DNA of 64,000 bases from Methylomonas sp. ZR1 (GCF_013141865.1 NZ_RCST01000001.1:2604001-2668000); one strand, 5' to 3'; numbered from the stretch's first letter, positions 8,705-18,194 are shown. Notes: generated from the letters alone by a model not told the origin. Numbers and translations are program-made.

Positions 8705-9862
8705 ATGGAAAACAGTCAAAACGATAGCCCAGGGTTAAGCCTGAAAAACCGGATATTGCTCGGCCGCATCATTGGCATAGCCATCGTGCTGGGCGCGGTG
8801 GCAAGCGGCGCGCTGGTTTGGCATATCAACTATCAAAATCCCCGCACCAACGACGCGATGGTGCGGGCCAATATCGTCGGCATCGCCCCGGAAGTCAGCG
8901 GCCGTATAGTGGAATTGCATGTCGAGGATAACCAATACGTCAAACAGGGCGACTTGCTGTACGTGATCGACCCGCGCCCGTATCAGGCCAGATTGGATAA
9001 AGCCAAGGCTGAATTGCTGCTGGCGGAAAAAGAGGTGGATTCCCGGCGTGCCTCCAGCGGTTCCGCGGAAATCGCCATCGAACGCCTGGAACACCAGCGC
9101 GCCGCCGCCAATGCCGAAGTCAAAAAAATCGAGGCGGAAGACGAATATCTGCATAACTATCTGGAACGGCTGGAACCCTTGGCGGATAAGCAATATGTCA
9201 CCACCGACCAGATCAAACAGGCGCGCTCGCGTTATGCGGCTTCGCGCGCCGAATTGGCGGATGCGAAAGCCAAAGAACTGTCGGCTCGTAGTGCCATCGA
9301 GGAAGCCAAGAGCGATAGCCGGCGAGCGGTATCGTTAGTCGCCCAGGTCGGCGACGTCAATGCCCGCATCGAAGCCGCCAGAGCCCTGGTCACCGCCGCC
9401 GAGCTCGATCTGGAATACTGTTACGTGCGAGCGCCTTTCAATGCCTACGTCACCAATTTGAATACCCGCGAAGGCGAATACGCCAAGGCCGGTACGCAAA
9501 TGTTCGCTTTGGTCGATGACCGCCAGTGGTATGTGATCGCCGACTTCAAGGAAACTTATTTGCAGTCTATCAAACCCGGCCAGGAAGCCGAGGTGTTTCT
9601 GGTTGCTTATCCGGGCAAGCGCTTTCGCGGGGTGGTGACCGGAATCGGCTGGGCCAATTCGCCCGACAATATCAAACAGCATGGCGTGTTGCCGGAAGTG
9701 GATCGCACGCTGAACTGGGTCATTCTGGCTTCGCGTTTTCCGGTAAGAATCGAGATTAAAGAGCACGACCCCGAGCATCCGCTCCGTATGGGCATGACCG
9801 CGTTTGTGACGGTACTGAAAGCCACTACCGACGCAGCCGGTACAGCTCTGCCGCCGTCATGA
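8705..9862 (+). CDS. HlyD-family efflux adaptor (EmrA/AaeA-like)
   Basis: Periplasmic adaptor of 385 residues linking the inner-membrane pump to the outer-membrane channel. It has one N-terminal membrane segment (about 20-40), then the biotinyl-lipoyl half-motif NIVGIAPEVSGRIVELHVEDNQYVKQGDLLYVIDP, a long alpha-hairpin rich in Ala, Glu and Lys, and the returning beta-barrel part (LEYCYVRAPFNAYVTNLNTREGEYAK). The stop overlaps the FUSC start (ATGA), so the two are translationally coupled. Confidence 0.92.
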   Translation: MENSQNDSPGLSLKNRILLGRIIGIAIVLGAVASGALVWHINYQNPRTNDAMVRANIVGIAPEVSGRIVELHVEDNQYVKQGDLLYVIDPRPYQARLDKAKAELLLAEKEVDSRRASSGSAEIAIERLEHQRAAANAEVKKIEAEDEYLHNYLERLEPLADKQYVTTDQIKQARSRYAASRAELADAKAKELSARSAIEEAKSDSRRAVSLVAQVGDVNARIEAARALVTAAELDLEYCYVRAPFNAYVTNLNTREGEYAKAGTQMFALVDDRQWYVIADFKETYLQSIKPGQEAEVFLVAYPGKRFRGVVTGIGWANSPDNIKQHGVLPEVDRTLNWVILASRFPVRIEIKEHDPEHPLRMGMTAFVTVLKATTDAAGTALPPS

Positions 9863-12129
9863 CCCGAGGCGACAGCCGGACTGGTTCAAGCACACAGTCA
9901 AAACCCAACCAGCTTTGGTTTGGCACCAGCCTGGGGCAATTCCTGACCGCCGAACTCAAAGATACACCGGCACGGCGCGTCGCAGCCCTGCGTTTATTCG
10001 TCGTCACCCTGACAATCGCACTCGTCAGCCAAACCTTGCACATCCCGCCGCTGGGGGCAATTTCCATCTTGATTTGCCTAAGCTACGACGCTTACGCCAA
10101 TGCCGGCCAATCCCTGGCATTTGGCATACGCCAGCTCGGTTACCTGATAGTCACGACCTTGGTATCGGTATTGACGCTGATGCTGGCCGGCAACGACCCT
10201 TGGTTATTGTTGCCGCTGTCGTTCGTCATCTTGGCCTTGTCGCTGTTCCACGCCAGGCTGATCGCTTGGCATACGGGCATTGCGTTATGGTATTCGGTAG
10301 CGGTGCTGTACAGCCCCAACACGCCCGATGAAAATATTTACCATGCCTTATGGAACATCCCGATCATTGGCGTATTGGCGCTGGGAACCTGGACGGTCGT
10401 GCACCTGACCATCAAACCGCAAGACCCGCTGAAACTGTTAAAAGCCGAGATTGCCACGCAGTTGGCAGCGGTGGAATACATCTTCAGCGCCCGTCTGGCC
10501 GATGCCGGCGCGTATAGCCCCAGACCTGACGCCAGCATGCATGCCGCTGCCGGCAGCCTCGGCAAACTACTGGGTTTGCTGGCGAATGCCGAATTGATCC
10601 ATCCCGGTTTGCACGAACGCCACCCGACTTACCGGGCACTGCTGTTGGAAATCGACGGTCTGCGGCAGTTGGCGGATTGGCTGAATCAGGTGTTGGCCGC
10701 GGAATATCGCGCCCAGCCGCTGACGCCGGAAAAATTAAATGTTTATCAGGCCTTACAAACCGCCTGCGCCAAGTTGCGGCAAGGCTTGGCGGAATCGCGC
10801 GATGTATCCGCAGACGTCACGGGCTTGTTAAACGAGGAAGTGTTGCAAGCTTATGCCCGAGAATCCAATCCTTCGCTGTTAACCGCCTTGTGGCGAGCCT
10901 TGCAACGCATTGCCGGTTTGATGCAGGCATTACATCAAACCGTAGATGTGGACAGTAAGGACATCGACCAGGAAGCCGGCGATAAGCCTGAAAATAGCTG
11001 GCTGCCGGCCTGTTTGGGTTACGAGTTTTGGGCTAGCCATGCCGATAGCGTGCAATTCGGTATCAAATTCTCGTTGGGCGCGATCCTGTGCATGCTGATC
11101 GTGGAAAGCCTGGACTGGCCCGACATCAACACCGCGATTCCCACCTGTCTGGTCGCGGCGCAAACCAGTCTCGGCGCCGACTACCGGCTCTCGCTGTTGC
11201 GGGTGACGGGCGCTGCTGTCGGCGGCATCTGCGCCTATTTTTACGTATTGGTCTTTCAATCTCAGCTCGATACCGTGGTCGGCTTTGCCTTCTCCACAGC
11301 GCCATTCTGGGCGTTGGCGGCCTGGATTACCGCCGGCAGCGAACGCATCGCCTACCTGGGCCGGCAGCTGGGGTTTTCGTTTGCGTTGTTTGTGCTGCAC
11401 GATTTCGGTCAAGTCACCGATCTGTATCTGCCGCGCGACCGGGTCATCGGCATTTTGCTCGGACTGATCGTAATGGGCGTTATCGATTACGCGCTATGGC
11501 CGCGGCGCTCGACAGTGCTAGCGCGCCATCACAGCATTGCGGCGTTACGCACCCTTGCCAATTTCACCAGCCGCTTACCCGATGTCAGCCTGCTGTTTAC
11601 TTACACCTTACCCTTACGGCTAGCGGCGGAAAAACAGCTGGCCGCCGCTCAAGACTTGTTGGCGCATGCGGTATTGGAACCGGATGCGCGCCTAGTCGAA
11701 AAAGTGCATGAACGGGCAGCATTGCGGGCTATTGTCAGGGACGCCGGCCATTTATCCGGTTTGTTACAAGTCCGCAAACGCTACCGTTTACTCAGCGGCC
11801 AGCGCTTCAGTCATTTTCCCGACGAATTGCAACAACTCAGCCGGGCCTTCGATGCCGCGCTGACAACCGCCCTGGAATATACCGCCAGCCTCCTGCAAGG
11901 CGAACCAGCTGGTAAACCGGTCGAGCTAGCCGGGCATCAAGCGCGTCTAAAGCAAAGTTATACCGATCATCATGGTATCGACAATCTGGCCGACGATTTG
12001 GCGGTGGAATGGGAGCTACGCTTTATGTTGGATGAGCAAATTGTGACGCTGATAGCTCGCATCGAAACAGCGGGGCTGGCCGCCAGCTCATATACGCAAA
12101 AGTCCGCGCCGGACCTTGATCAGCAATAA
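9859..12129 (+). CDS. FUSC-family inner-membrane efflux transporter
   Basis: 756 residues with two blocks of hydrophobic helices (about residues 45-190 and 395-550) separated by a soluble region, the layout of the AaeB/YccS/FUSC family that exports aromatic acids and related compounds such as fusaric acid. ATGA overlap with the HlyD gene supports a working pair. With the upstream TolC-like lipoprotein it would form a complete tripartite pump. The substrate cannot be read from the sequence. Confidence 0.88.
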   Translation: MTRGDSRTGSSTQSKPNQLWFGTSLGQFLTAELKDTPARRVAALRLFVVTLTIALVSQTLHIPPLGAISILICLSYDAYANAGQSLAFGIRQLGYLIVTTLVSVLTLMLAGNDPWLLLPLSFVILALSLFHARLIAWHTGIALWYSVAVLYSPNTPDENIYHALWNIPIIGVLALGTWTVVHLTIKPQDPLKLLKAEIATQLAAVEYIFSARLADAGAYSPRPDASMHAAAGSLGKLLGLLANAELIHPGLHERHPTYRALLLEIDGLRQLADWLNQVLAAEYRAQPLTPEKLNVYQALQTACAKLRQGLAESRDVSADVTGLLNEEVLQAYARESNPSLLTALWRALQRIAGLMQALHQTVDVDSKDIDQEAGDKPENSWLPACLGYEFWASHADSVQFGIKFSLGAILCMLIVESLDWPDINTAIPTCLVAAQTSLGADYRLSLLRVTGAAVGGICAYFYVLVFQSQLDTVVGFAFSTAPFWALAAWITAGSERIAYLGRQLGFSFALFVLHDFGQVTDLYLPRDRVIGILLGLIVMGVIDYALWPRRSTVLARHHSIAALRTLANFTSRLPDVSLLFTYTLPLRLAAEKQLAAAQDLLAHAVLEPDARLVEKVHERAALRAIVRDAGHLSGLLQVRKRYRLLSGQRFSHFPDELQQLSRAFDAALTTALEYTASLLQGEPAGKPVELAGHQARLKQSYTDHHGIDNLADDLAVEWELRFMLDEQIVTLIARIETAGLAASSYTQKSAPDLDQQ

Positions 12130-12160
12130 GACTACCCTACGAATCCACTATAGCCGCTGG

Positions 12161-12188
12161 TCTCCCGCCCTGGCTGGAGCGACGATAT
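12161..12188. repeat. Dispersed palindromic repeat, copy C
   Basis: TCTCCCGCC...GGAGCGACGATAT. Same family as copies at 350-376, 2281-2310 and 48676-48705. It fills most of the short gap between the convergent FUSC and HupE-like genes. Confidence 0.5.
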
Positions 12189-12200
12189 ACGCCAAGTTGC

Positions 12201-13331
12201 TCAAAATATGTTCATCTGAAAATCCAGACTCCGTTCCGCTAGCCAAACCAAAGCCACGGTGACGATGGAAGCGGAACCGGTTTTCATGACCAGCAGCGGA
12301 TAATAGCGATAGCGGCTAAAGCCCACTATCAGAGGCAAAACCGCGCCGACAATCGCCAACTGCCCTGCTTCCACGCCCAAATTAAAACCCAATAGCGGTA
12401 ACAACCGCTGCGTGTCCGGCAAGCCCATATCTAGCAACACGCTGGCAATGCCCATGCCGTGGATCAAGCCGAAAGCAAAGGCAAACCAGGTGCGGCGTTT
12501 TACCAACAGCGGATAAATATTATTCAGCGCCGCCAACGCCACCGACGCAGCAATCGCCGACTCTACCCAGCGGGATGGCAGACAAATGTATTGCAACACG
12601 GTCAGGCTCAAGGTTAAGGAATGCGCCAAGGTAAAAGCGGTGACTACGCCCAGCACGTCCATAAACACTGGTCTGAAGCCTGGTTTTGGCTGCCAAGTTC
12701 GCTGCTCCCACGCCAAAGCCGCCGGCAGCAACAGACTTAACAAAAATAGAATATGGTCAAAGCCGATCCAGATATGCCATAGCCCGGCGTAGCCGAATCG
12801 CGCCACGGTCCGCCACCCGGCATAATTTGCGTCCCGCACAAATTCGCTACGTTGCTGGTCAGGACTAAAGATCGCGGTGTCGGTTTTAGCGGCATGCTTG
12901 ACGCTTATCAGCCCGCGATGCTGCGGGTCGAGATCGAAAAGCAAGCGATAGTCTATGGACAACGGCGCGGACGCAGACGGACAAATCGCCTGGAAATCTA
13001 ATACGGCATAATGGCCATCGCTGTGTTCGTCCACTCGTAAATCTCCTGCTTGCAGCGAACAAACTTGCTTAGCCGTCGTCATTTGCAAACGACTCAGCGC
13101 ATAGGCATACACAACATCCCGACTATTTCGCAACTCGGCCCAGGTAATATTACCGTCGTCGTTGCCATCCAAACCCAGGGCGTAATCCAGGTCGCGCAAG
13201 GCAATATCCCATTGCCCGGAGATTTGCTGCCCGTCAACCTGCACCGTCATGTAACTATCGCTGGCCTTATGGGCAAAAGCGCTAAAACTTGCTGTCAGCA
13301 GCAAGACCATGATCAAACCGGCCCAAATCAT
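12201..13331 (-). CDS. HupE/UreJ_2-like membrane protein with an EF-hand
   Basis: From 13331 the protein has 376 residues: a signal peptide ending at AFA, a soluble domain, then six or so membrane helices carrying the HupE/UreJ_2 signatures GFDHILFLLSLLL, TAFTLAHSLTLSLTVL and FAFGLIHGMGIASVL. Those histidines suggest metal handling. The soluble part has a canonical EF-hand loop: Asp55, Asn57, Asp59, Gly60 and Glu66, so calcium binding is likely. An in-frame ATG at 13457 overlaps the upstream stop (ATGA), but the 42 residues it adds spoil the signal peptide and contain a repeat-like stretch. This is the last gene of the DUF4331-TPR operon. Confidence 0.78.
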   Translation of the reverse strand: MIWAGLIMVLLLTASFSAFAHKASDSYMTVQVDGQQISGQWDIALRDLDYALGLDGNDDGNITWAELRNSRDVVYAYALSRLQMTTAKQVCSLQAGDLRVDEHSDGHYAVLDFQAICPSASAPLSIDYRLLFDLDPQHRGLISVKHAAKTDTAIFSPDQQRSEFVRDANYAGWRTVARFGYAGLWHIWIGFDHILFLLSLLLPAALAWEQRTWQPKPGFRPVFMDVLGVVTAFTLAHSLTLSLTVLQYICLPSRWVESAIAASVALAALNNIYPLLVKRRTWFAFAFGLIHGMGIASVLLDMGLPDTQRLLPLLGFNLGVEAGQLAIVGAVLPLIVGFSRYRYYPLLVMKTGSASIVTVALVWLAERSLDFQMNIF

Positions 13332-13453
13332 CACGTTCGAGCTTAATCTTTCAAAGCTTGGCGGGGCCGAACCTTCGACAAGCCTGCCTTGAGTGCAGCC
13401 TGGAGATTCAGGGCAAAAAGTATCTAAAAGGGCGATGAATTTCGCTGATCCGT

Positions 13454-14623
13454 TCATATTCTGCCCCCGCCAATTTGCGCGAGCAGCGTTTGTAGCCGCG
13501 CATCTTGCAATTTGGACTCGGTTAAAAAAGCCAGCAGCGGCTGCGGATTTTTGCCGGCCGCCAGCGCCGCTTCCAAGAAAATGCGCGCATCGCGCGGCTC
13601 GCGCTGCACGTCCCAATTTTTTTGCGCCAGCGCCAGCGCCGATTCAGGCTGATTCAGCACATGCAATAAAAAGCGCGCCTCATCGCCTTGATGACTGGTA
13701 TCGCCGCGCATGCGGCTGGCGGCAAAGCGAGCGGTCAGCGCATCTATATGCACAGCGGCAGTCGGCAGCCGCAGTGCTATTTCGGCAAAAGTCAGGCGCA
13801 GTAATAAGCCATCGGCGCGCGTATCGTTGGCTAATAATTCCACCACGTCTTCGAAACGATTCCGGTCCAATAAATAATCGGCATAGGTAGCCAACAGATA
13901 ACCATTGCGGCGCGGTATGTGTAGCGCCTGCCGGTAATAACCGTCGGCCGCATCAGTATTGCCCATGCGCTCGGCCATTTCCGCCAGCGTGGTCAAGGCC
14001 CATTGTTGATCTGCCGGTGCGGGACTGTGCGCAGCGCTTACTGCTCGTGCCAACTGGCGATAAGCAGCGTCGAGCTGGCCGGAAACACTCAGAATGGAAT
14101 TCAGGCAAACTTTGCCAATCAGCGGCTCGGCTAATTTTAGTAAGGGTATACAACTGTTCAGCGCTTCGGCGTGTTGGCCTTGCACTTCCAAAATGGCCGC
14201 CCGCGTCAACCAGGCTTGCGCCAAGCGCGGCTGACGCGCCAAAGCCCGATGCAAATAGTCCAGGGCCGCCGGAAATTCGTGGCGATTTTGAAACAAGGTC
14301 GCTCGCAACGTCAGCACTTCGGCTGTCGGCTGCGCGACCGCCAGCCAAGGCGTCAATGCGGCTTCCGCGTAACCGAAATAGCGCGGATCCGATTCAGCGC
14401 GGCCCAGTTCTATATAGCGCCGGACTAAAGCTAAAGCCGGTTCCAAGTCATTAGGCTGAGCCGCGACTTGTTTGCGCAAGTCACGAATTTCCAGCCAACT
14501 GTCGCCCCTGGCCGGCAAGACTTCGACGATTTCGTCATCGGTTTTGGGTAAATAAGCTTGTGCCCCGGCGTCACTAAACATAGCAACAGACATCAATAAA
14601 CCTAATATAAGCCAGTGTTTCAT
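13454..14623 (-). CDS. Exported TPR-repeat protein of the DUF4331 operon
   Basis: 389 residues. AAGGAGGAG precedes the start and a signal peptide follows (about 1-22, ending GAQA), so it is periplasmic. The rest is a chain of helical pairs of tetratricopeptide type, for example FGYAEAALTPWLAVAQPTAEVLTLRATLFQNRHEFPAALDYLHRALARQPRLAQAWLTRAAIL. TPR arrays hold protein partners, here probably the DUF4331 product or the HupE-like membrane protein encoded on either side. The gap to the DUF4331 gene is 61 nt. Confidence 0.8.
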   Translation of the reverse strand: MKHWLILGLLMSVAMFSDAGAQAYLPKTDDEIVEVLPARGDSWLEIRDLRKQVAAQPNDLEPALALVRRYIELGRAESDPRYFGYAEAALTPWLAVAQPTAEVLTLRATLFQNRHEFPAALDYLHRALARQPRLAQAWLTRAAILEVQGQHAEALNSCIPLLKLAEPLIGKVCLNSILSVSGQLDAAYRQLARAVSAAHSPAPADQQWALTTLAEMAERMGNTDAADGYYRQALHIPRRNGYLLATYADYLLDRNRFEDVVELLANDTRADGLLLRLTFAEIALRLPTAAVHIDALTARFAASRMRGDTSHQGDEARFLLHVLNQPESALALAQKNWDVQREPRDARIFLEAALAAGKNPQPLLAFLTESKLQDARLQTLLAQIGGGRI

Positions 14624-14684
14624 CGGCTCCTCCTTCGGATGCTTAGCGGACAGGGGGGCGAGCACAGCCGCCCCCTTCCCTCTT

Positions 14685-16325
14685 CTAGTTATTTGGACAA
14701 CTACCCATAGCCAAGGAAACGGCATCGAAACAACCGGATTCGCCAGGATCGACATGACGGCTTTGCCGGCCGCTATTGGCAAAAGCGACATACGGAAACA
14801 CTTCCTGATAAGTTCTGTCGTTGGTGTTGACGCCGTCGGCCACCCGGTTATTCGGAAAGCTGTTGAATGCCGGATTCAAAACACCAACCACCGCTTGCGC
14901 GGCAATGTCGGTGACGTCGTCGGACACCCGCCGACCATTGGGAAAACCGGCGCTATCGCCCGCCAGAAATGCCATGCGTTTGCGGGCGCTGACAGGCGCG
15001 GGGCCGATGCCGGTGTTTAAACGCAACAAATCGGCGACCGGCCCGCGTTGTGACGGAGAACAACCTGGGCAAATCGGCGCGGCATAAAACACCAAGGGAC
15101 CGAGATCGAAACTGGGGTTGGCCGGATTTACCCTGGGCGGCGCCGGAATCGGCACCGCACCGCCGTATGCGGCGTTGACGACTCTGGCCAATAACGGATC
15201 CAACACATAACCGGCAAAACTAGCGTCGTCCTTGGGTTCGCTCATACTGAACCGGTCTTTGTCGCCGGTACCGATTAACACCTCATTGACCAAGGGATTA
15301 CCCATGCGCTGAATCTGCACATAGGCATTGGCGAGTTTAGGCTTGCCGCCTGGTCTGTCTGCATAAGCTTTGGTGCGAGGCCGCGAAGTGGTGGCATAAG
15401 TGCCGATCACCGCCAAGGCCTCGCCGGCGGTATGTTGCTTGCCGTCCTGAGTGAGCATGGCGATAGGCAATTCGATAGCGATGGAATTGACGTTGTAACC
15501 GGCCACATCGTCGGACGCAAAGTTTTGGTTTTCCGCATCATTTTGGTTCTCGGCAAACACTCCCGGCACACCGACGCCGGACGCGCCAGCCCTAAAATTA
15601 AACGTATCGAAAGTCGCACCCAAATCAATGTAAAACGGATCGTCGACGGTGCCGGCAAACACGCTAACGCCGCCGCCTAAATCATAAATTCCCTGGCTGG
15701 CCAGATTTTGATAGTTGGGCATGGTGCGCGGTCCGACGTTGGAAGGCACTGCATAGAGCTTTTGCTGGTTGGTCAGATCGATAACTTGCCGATTGGCGCC
15801 CTTCCCTTTAATCAGCGTCACCGTATAACTTTGCCGCAAACCCAAGCCTTCCGATCCGGGGCCATCCAGTGCAGTAATGGCAGGCGGCACGATCAAGGTA
15901 CCGGCAGCGATCGGGTTGGGCGAATTGGCCGGGGCGACAATACCCGTGCCGGCACCGACAAAACCGGTAAACACGCCAGGCAAGCGGTTTTCGGTTTTAA
16001 ATCTGAACTGGAGGGTAATGTCTTCGTCGGCGTCGAAATTGTTATCCACTTTCATTTCATACAAAATTTCCGGATCGAACGGAAAATAATTCGGGCCGTT
16101 GCTGGGTTCCAGCAAGGGATCGACATTTAGAATCATGGTCACTTTACTGGGATCGTTGTAACTGACAAAGGCGTACCAATCGGTGATGTCGGCCTTGGCA
16201 TCCAACGCTGTTAACGGCGCTTCGCGATGATTGGCGGCCTCAACGGACGGTATGCCGCCCATCAATAATAAAGCGCTGGCGAACATGGTCAGCGGCCAAC
16301 GGCTGTAGTGATGTAAGTCTTTCAT
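14685..16325 (-). CDS. DUF4331 domain exported protein
   Basis: 546 residues with a signal peptide (cleavage near VEA/ANHREAP). The mature start ANHREAPLTALDAKADITDWYAFVSYNDPSKVTMILNVDPLLEPSNGPNYFPFDPEILYE is typical of DUF4331, as are the later GNPLVNEVLIGTGDKDRF and FPNGRRVSDDV blocks. The domain has no established function. GAGG 9 nt before the start supports translation. It is the first gene of a three-gene operon (with the TPR and HupE/UreJ_2-like genes) and has a GCATCC-N16-CGTAT promoter box at 16378-16404, matching the box before the ECF sigma gene. Confidence 0.9.
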   Translation of the reverse strand: MKDLHHYSRWPLTMFASALLLMGGIPSVEAANHREAPLTALDAKADITDWYAFVSYNDPSKVTMILNVDPLLEPSNGPNYFPFDPEILYEMKVDNNFDADEDITLQFRFKTENRLPGVFTGFVGAGTGIVAPANSPNPIAAGTLIVPPAITALDGPGSEGLGLRQSYTVTLIKGKGANRQVIDLTNQQKLYAVPSNVGPRTMPNYQNLASQGIYDLGGGVSVFAGTVDDPFYIDLGATFDTFNFRAGASGVGVPGVFAENQNDAENQNFASDDVAGYNVNSIAIELPIAMLTQDGKQHTAGEALAVIGTYATTSRPRTKAYADRPGGKPKLANAYVQIQRMGNPLVNEVLIGTGDKDRFSMSEPKDDASFAGYVLDPLLARVVNAAYGGAVPIPAPPRVNPANPSFDLGPLVFYAAPICPGCSPSQRGPVADLLRLNTGIGPAPVSARKRMAFLAGDSAGFPNGRRVSDDVTDIAAQAVVGVLNPAFNSFPNNRVADGVNTNDRTYQEVFPYVAFANSGRQSRHVDPGESGCFDAVSLAMGSCPNN

Positions 16326-16377
16326 AGTCTAATTCCTCATTAATTAAAGCCGCAGCTTCAAGTAGCTGCGTTAGGGA

Positions 16378-16404
16378 ATACGCGGAAAATCGGCAAACGG
16401 ATGC
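16378..16404 (-). promoter_or_regulatory. ECF-type promoter of the DUF4331 operon
   Basis: On the minus strand GCATCC (16404-16399) is followed after exactly 16 nt by CGTAT (16382-16378), with CCG just before the -10 element. The same boxes and spacing occur at 17207-17233 and 17526-17552. The leader to the start codon is about 50 nt. Confidence 0.75.
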
Positions 16405-16417
16405 CGGAAAATGGAAT

Positions 16418-17107
16418 TTATGCCAAACGCACCGGACTGGCCGCTTCCGCGTCGGTTCGCGGTGCGGATCTAGCCTTTCCCAGCCGGCCACCGAGCAAAA
16501 ACAAGCCGGACAAACTCAGCAGCATTAGGGTGGGCGGTTCCGGCACACTGACAATCTGGGCATTAGCAACATTGAGAATATGTAGATCCCAAGCCGCCGT
16601 GCGATTCGGTTCCACCGGATCGCCATTGCTATCGGTTAAAGATCCCTCGCAAAACCGACCGTTCGAACAACCGAAGGCGGCGGTAAATTGCGGATCGGCA
16701 TCCCGTAAAAATCCGTCGGCCAGCGCGGCACTTACCGAAAAGTTGTCGTATTGAGTCAAGGTTGCCAGGTAATTCCCGGCGACCAGGTTGATAGCTAAAT
16801 AGCTGTCGAATTCGCCGTAATTGAAATTAACCCCGTTCGACAATTGGCTGCCGCCCAAGCCGCCGTCGTCTTGCTCGGCCAATTGGTTGCCTAAGCCGTC
16901 CCACAACGTCAAAATCGGATCGAAACCGCCGCCTAGCCAGGATGAGGTAAACAAGGTCACCGTGCCGGGCGAGCCGAGCGAAAAGGCAAAGCTCAGCTTA
17001 TCGTTATCGTTGGCAAAGTTGCCGTTAAATTGAAAGTCCGCGGCCTCAACCGCTGTCGCTGCAGTCAGGCAGACGCCCAACAACGCAACCGGAAATAGCT
17101 TTTTCAT
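16418..17107 (-). CDS. PEP-CTERM protein (DVUA0089-like)
   Basis: 229 residues: a signal peptide (to VEAA), a beta-rich domain of the DVUA0089 type (FQFNGNFANDNDKLSFAFSLGSPGTVTLFTSSWLGGGFDPILTLWD...GNYLATLTQYDNF) and a PEP-CTERM tail, VPEPPTLMLLSLSGLFLLGG plus basic residues. It should be exported and then cut or anchored by an exosortase. The domain resembles pre-peptidase beta-sandwiches. Its own ECF-type promoter lies at 17207-17233, so it belongs to the same regulon as the DUF4331 operon downstream. Confidence 0.85.
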   Translation of the reverse strand: MKKLFPVALLGVCLTAATAVEAADFQFNGNFANDNDKLSFAFSLGSPGTVTLFTSSWLGGGFDPILTLWDGLGNQLAEQDDGGLGGSQLSNGVNFNYGEFDSYLAINLVAGNYLATLTQYDNFSVSAALADGFLRDADPQFTAAFGCSNGRFCEGSLTDSNGDPVEPNRTAAWDLHILNVANAQIVSVPEPPTLMLLSLSGLFLLGGRLGKARSAPRTDAEAASPVRLA

Positions 17108-17206
17108 CGTGGTTTCCTCTCAGTCTATGGTTAGAAATGGCAAGCCGGCGGCGGATTCCAGATGCGGATGGCGATACTCGGCATTCGCGCCGGCTTGCGA
17201 TGACTG

Positions 17207-17233
17207 ATACGCGGCCAATTCGGCATTGGATGC
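17207..17233 (-). promoter_or_regulatory. ECF-type promoter of the PEP-CTERM gene
   Basis: Minus strand: GCATCC (17233-17228), a 16-nt spacer, CGTAT (17211-17207), with CCG before the -10 element and AA after the -35 element. The first eight bases and the last eight are identical to the promoter of the sigma gene at 17526-17552. The leader is about 95 nt. Confidence 0.75.
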
Positions 17234-17525
17234 AAAACAGGTAAAAATATTTGCGGCCGGGTTTGTACAACGAACTGGGTCGGTGCTTGGCACATAAGCA
17301 TCTTTCGATAGGAAACGACGTGTGTTATTAACCCAGAGCACAAGCCATAATCGCTTCGGTAGTTTGACTATTTGCCACACGCAAACGGCTGTTTTATAGT
17401 GGTCCAACCACAAACTCCTACTCTCTGCCCTCTTAAATGCGGCCACCAATCTTGGCAAACCAAGAAAAATCCACATGCCTTATGTCGCCTGGTTCACACT
17501 TTGAGCGCTATCCCAACTTCGCTTC

Positions 17526-17552
17526 GCATCCAAACCAACCGATGCCGCGTAT
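17526..17552 (+). promoter_or_regulatory. ECF-type autoregulatory promoter of the sigma gene
   Basis: GCATCC (17526-17531), 16-nt spacer, CGTAT (17548-17552), 24 nt before the start codon of the ECF sigma gene. Identical boxes and spacing lie before the PEP-CTERM gene and the DUF4331 operon. ECF sigma factors commonly transcribe their own gene. The rest of the 470-bp divergent gap (17108-17576) shows no supported gene. Confidence 0.75.
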
Positions 17553-17576
17553 AGCTTTTAAAAGGATGCGAGGACG

Positions 17577-18194
17577 ATGACGGATAGCGATTCGGACGAC
17601 GACCAGAACCGACAGCTGGCAACGACCGCCGACGAAGCCTTACTGAGGGAATGGATCGCCGACATCGTGGATCAGGATCAAGCCGCGCTGGGGCGCTTAT
17701 ACGATAGCCTGGTCGATCAGGTCTACGGTTTGGCACTACGCATCACCCGGCGGTCGCAGTGTGCCGAAGAAGTGGTGCAAGACACGTTCTGGCAGATTTG
17801 GCGGCAGGCGCCGCGCTTCGATGCCGAACGCGGTTCGGTAAAAGCCTGGGTGATGACGATGGCTCGCAGCCGGGCACTGGACGCCTTGCGGCAACTGGAC
17901 GGCAATCTAAGCGAGCTGGAACCGGAGGCTCTGGTGTTGATTGAAGCCCCAGCCGACCAAATGCCGCCGGATTTACTATCGGCAGTGCAGCAAGGCCATC
18001 GCGTGCAAACGGCCCTGGCGGCTTTGGAGCCCTTGCCCCGGCAATTGCTGTCGTTGGCGTTTTTCCGGGGTTTGAGCCACGACGAAATCGCCGTTTGCAG
18101 CGGTTTGCCCTTGGGTACCGTGAAATCGCATATCCGCCGGGCGCTACAGACGATGCAACAATTATTGACAGCCGATGCCGGCGAGGTTAACTGA
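17577..18194 (+). CDS. ECF-type RNA polymerase sigma factor
   Basis: 205 residues with sigma region 2 (ALGRLYDSLVDQVYGLALRITRRSQCAEEVVQDTFWQIWRQAPRFDAERGSVKAWVMTMARSRALDALRQ) and region 4 (ALAALEPLPRQLLSLAFFRGLSHDEIAVCSGLPLGTVKSHIRRALQTMQQLL). No region 3, as usual for ECF factors. AAAGGA lies 10 nt before the start. Five bases separate it from a double-cupin gene of the ChrR type, the usual place for its anti-sigma factor. The shared promoter box makes the DUF4331 operon, the PEP-CTERM gene and itself its likely targets. Confidence 0.92.
   Translation: MTDSDSDDDQNRQLATTADEALLREWIADIVDQDQAALGRLYDSLVDQVYGLALRITRRSQCAEEVVQDTFWQIWRQAPRFDAERGSVKAWVMTMARSRALDALRQLDGNLSELEPEALVLIEAPADQMPPDLLSAVQQGHRVQTALAALEPLPRQLLSLAFFRGLSHDEIAVCSGLPLGTVKSHIRRALQTMQQLLTADAGEVN

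Noticed and set aside
17120-17476. 118-codon minus-strand frame in the divergent ECF region
   Set aside because: No ribosome site or family; it overlaps the PEP-CTERM gene promoter and leader.
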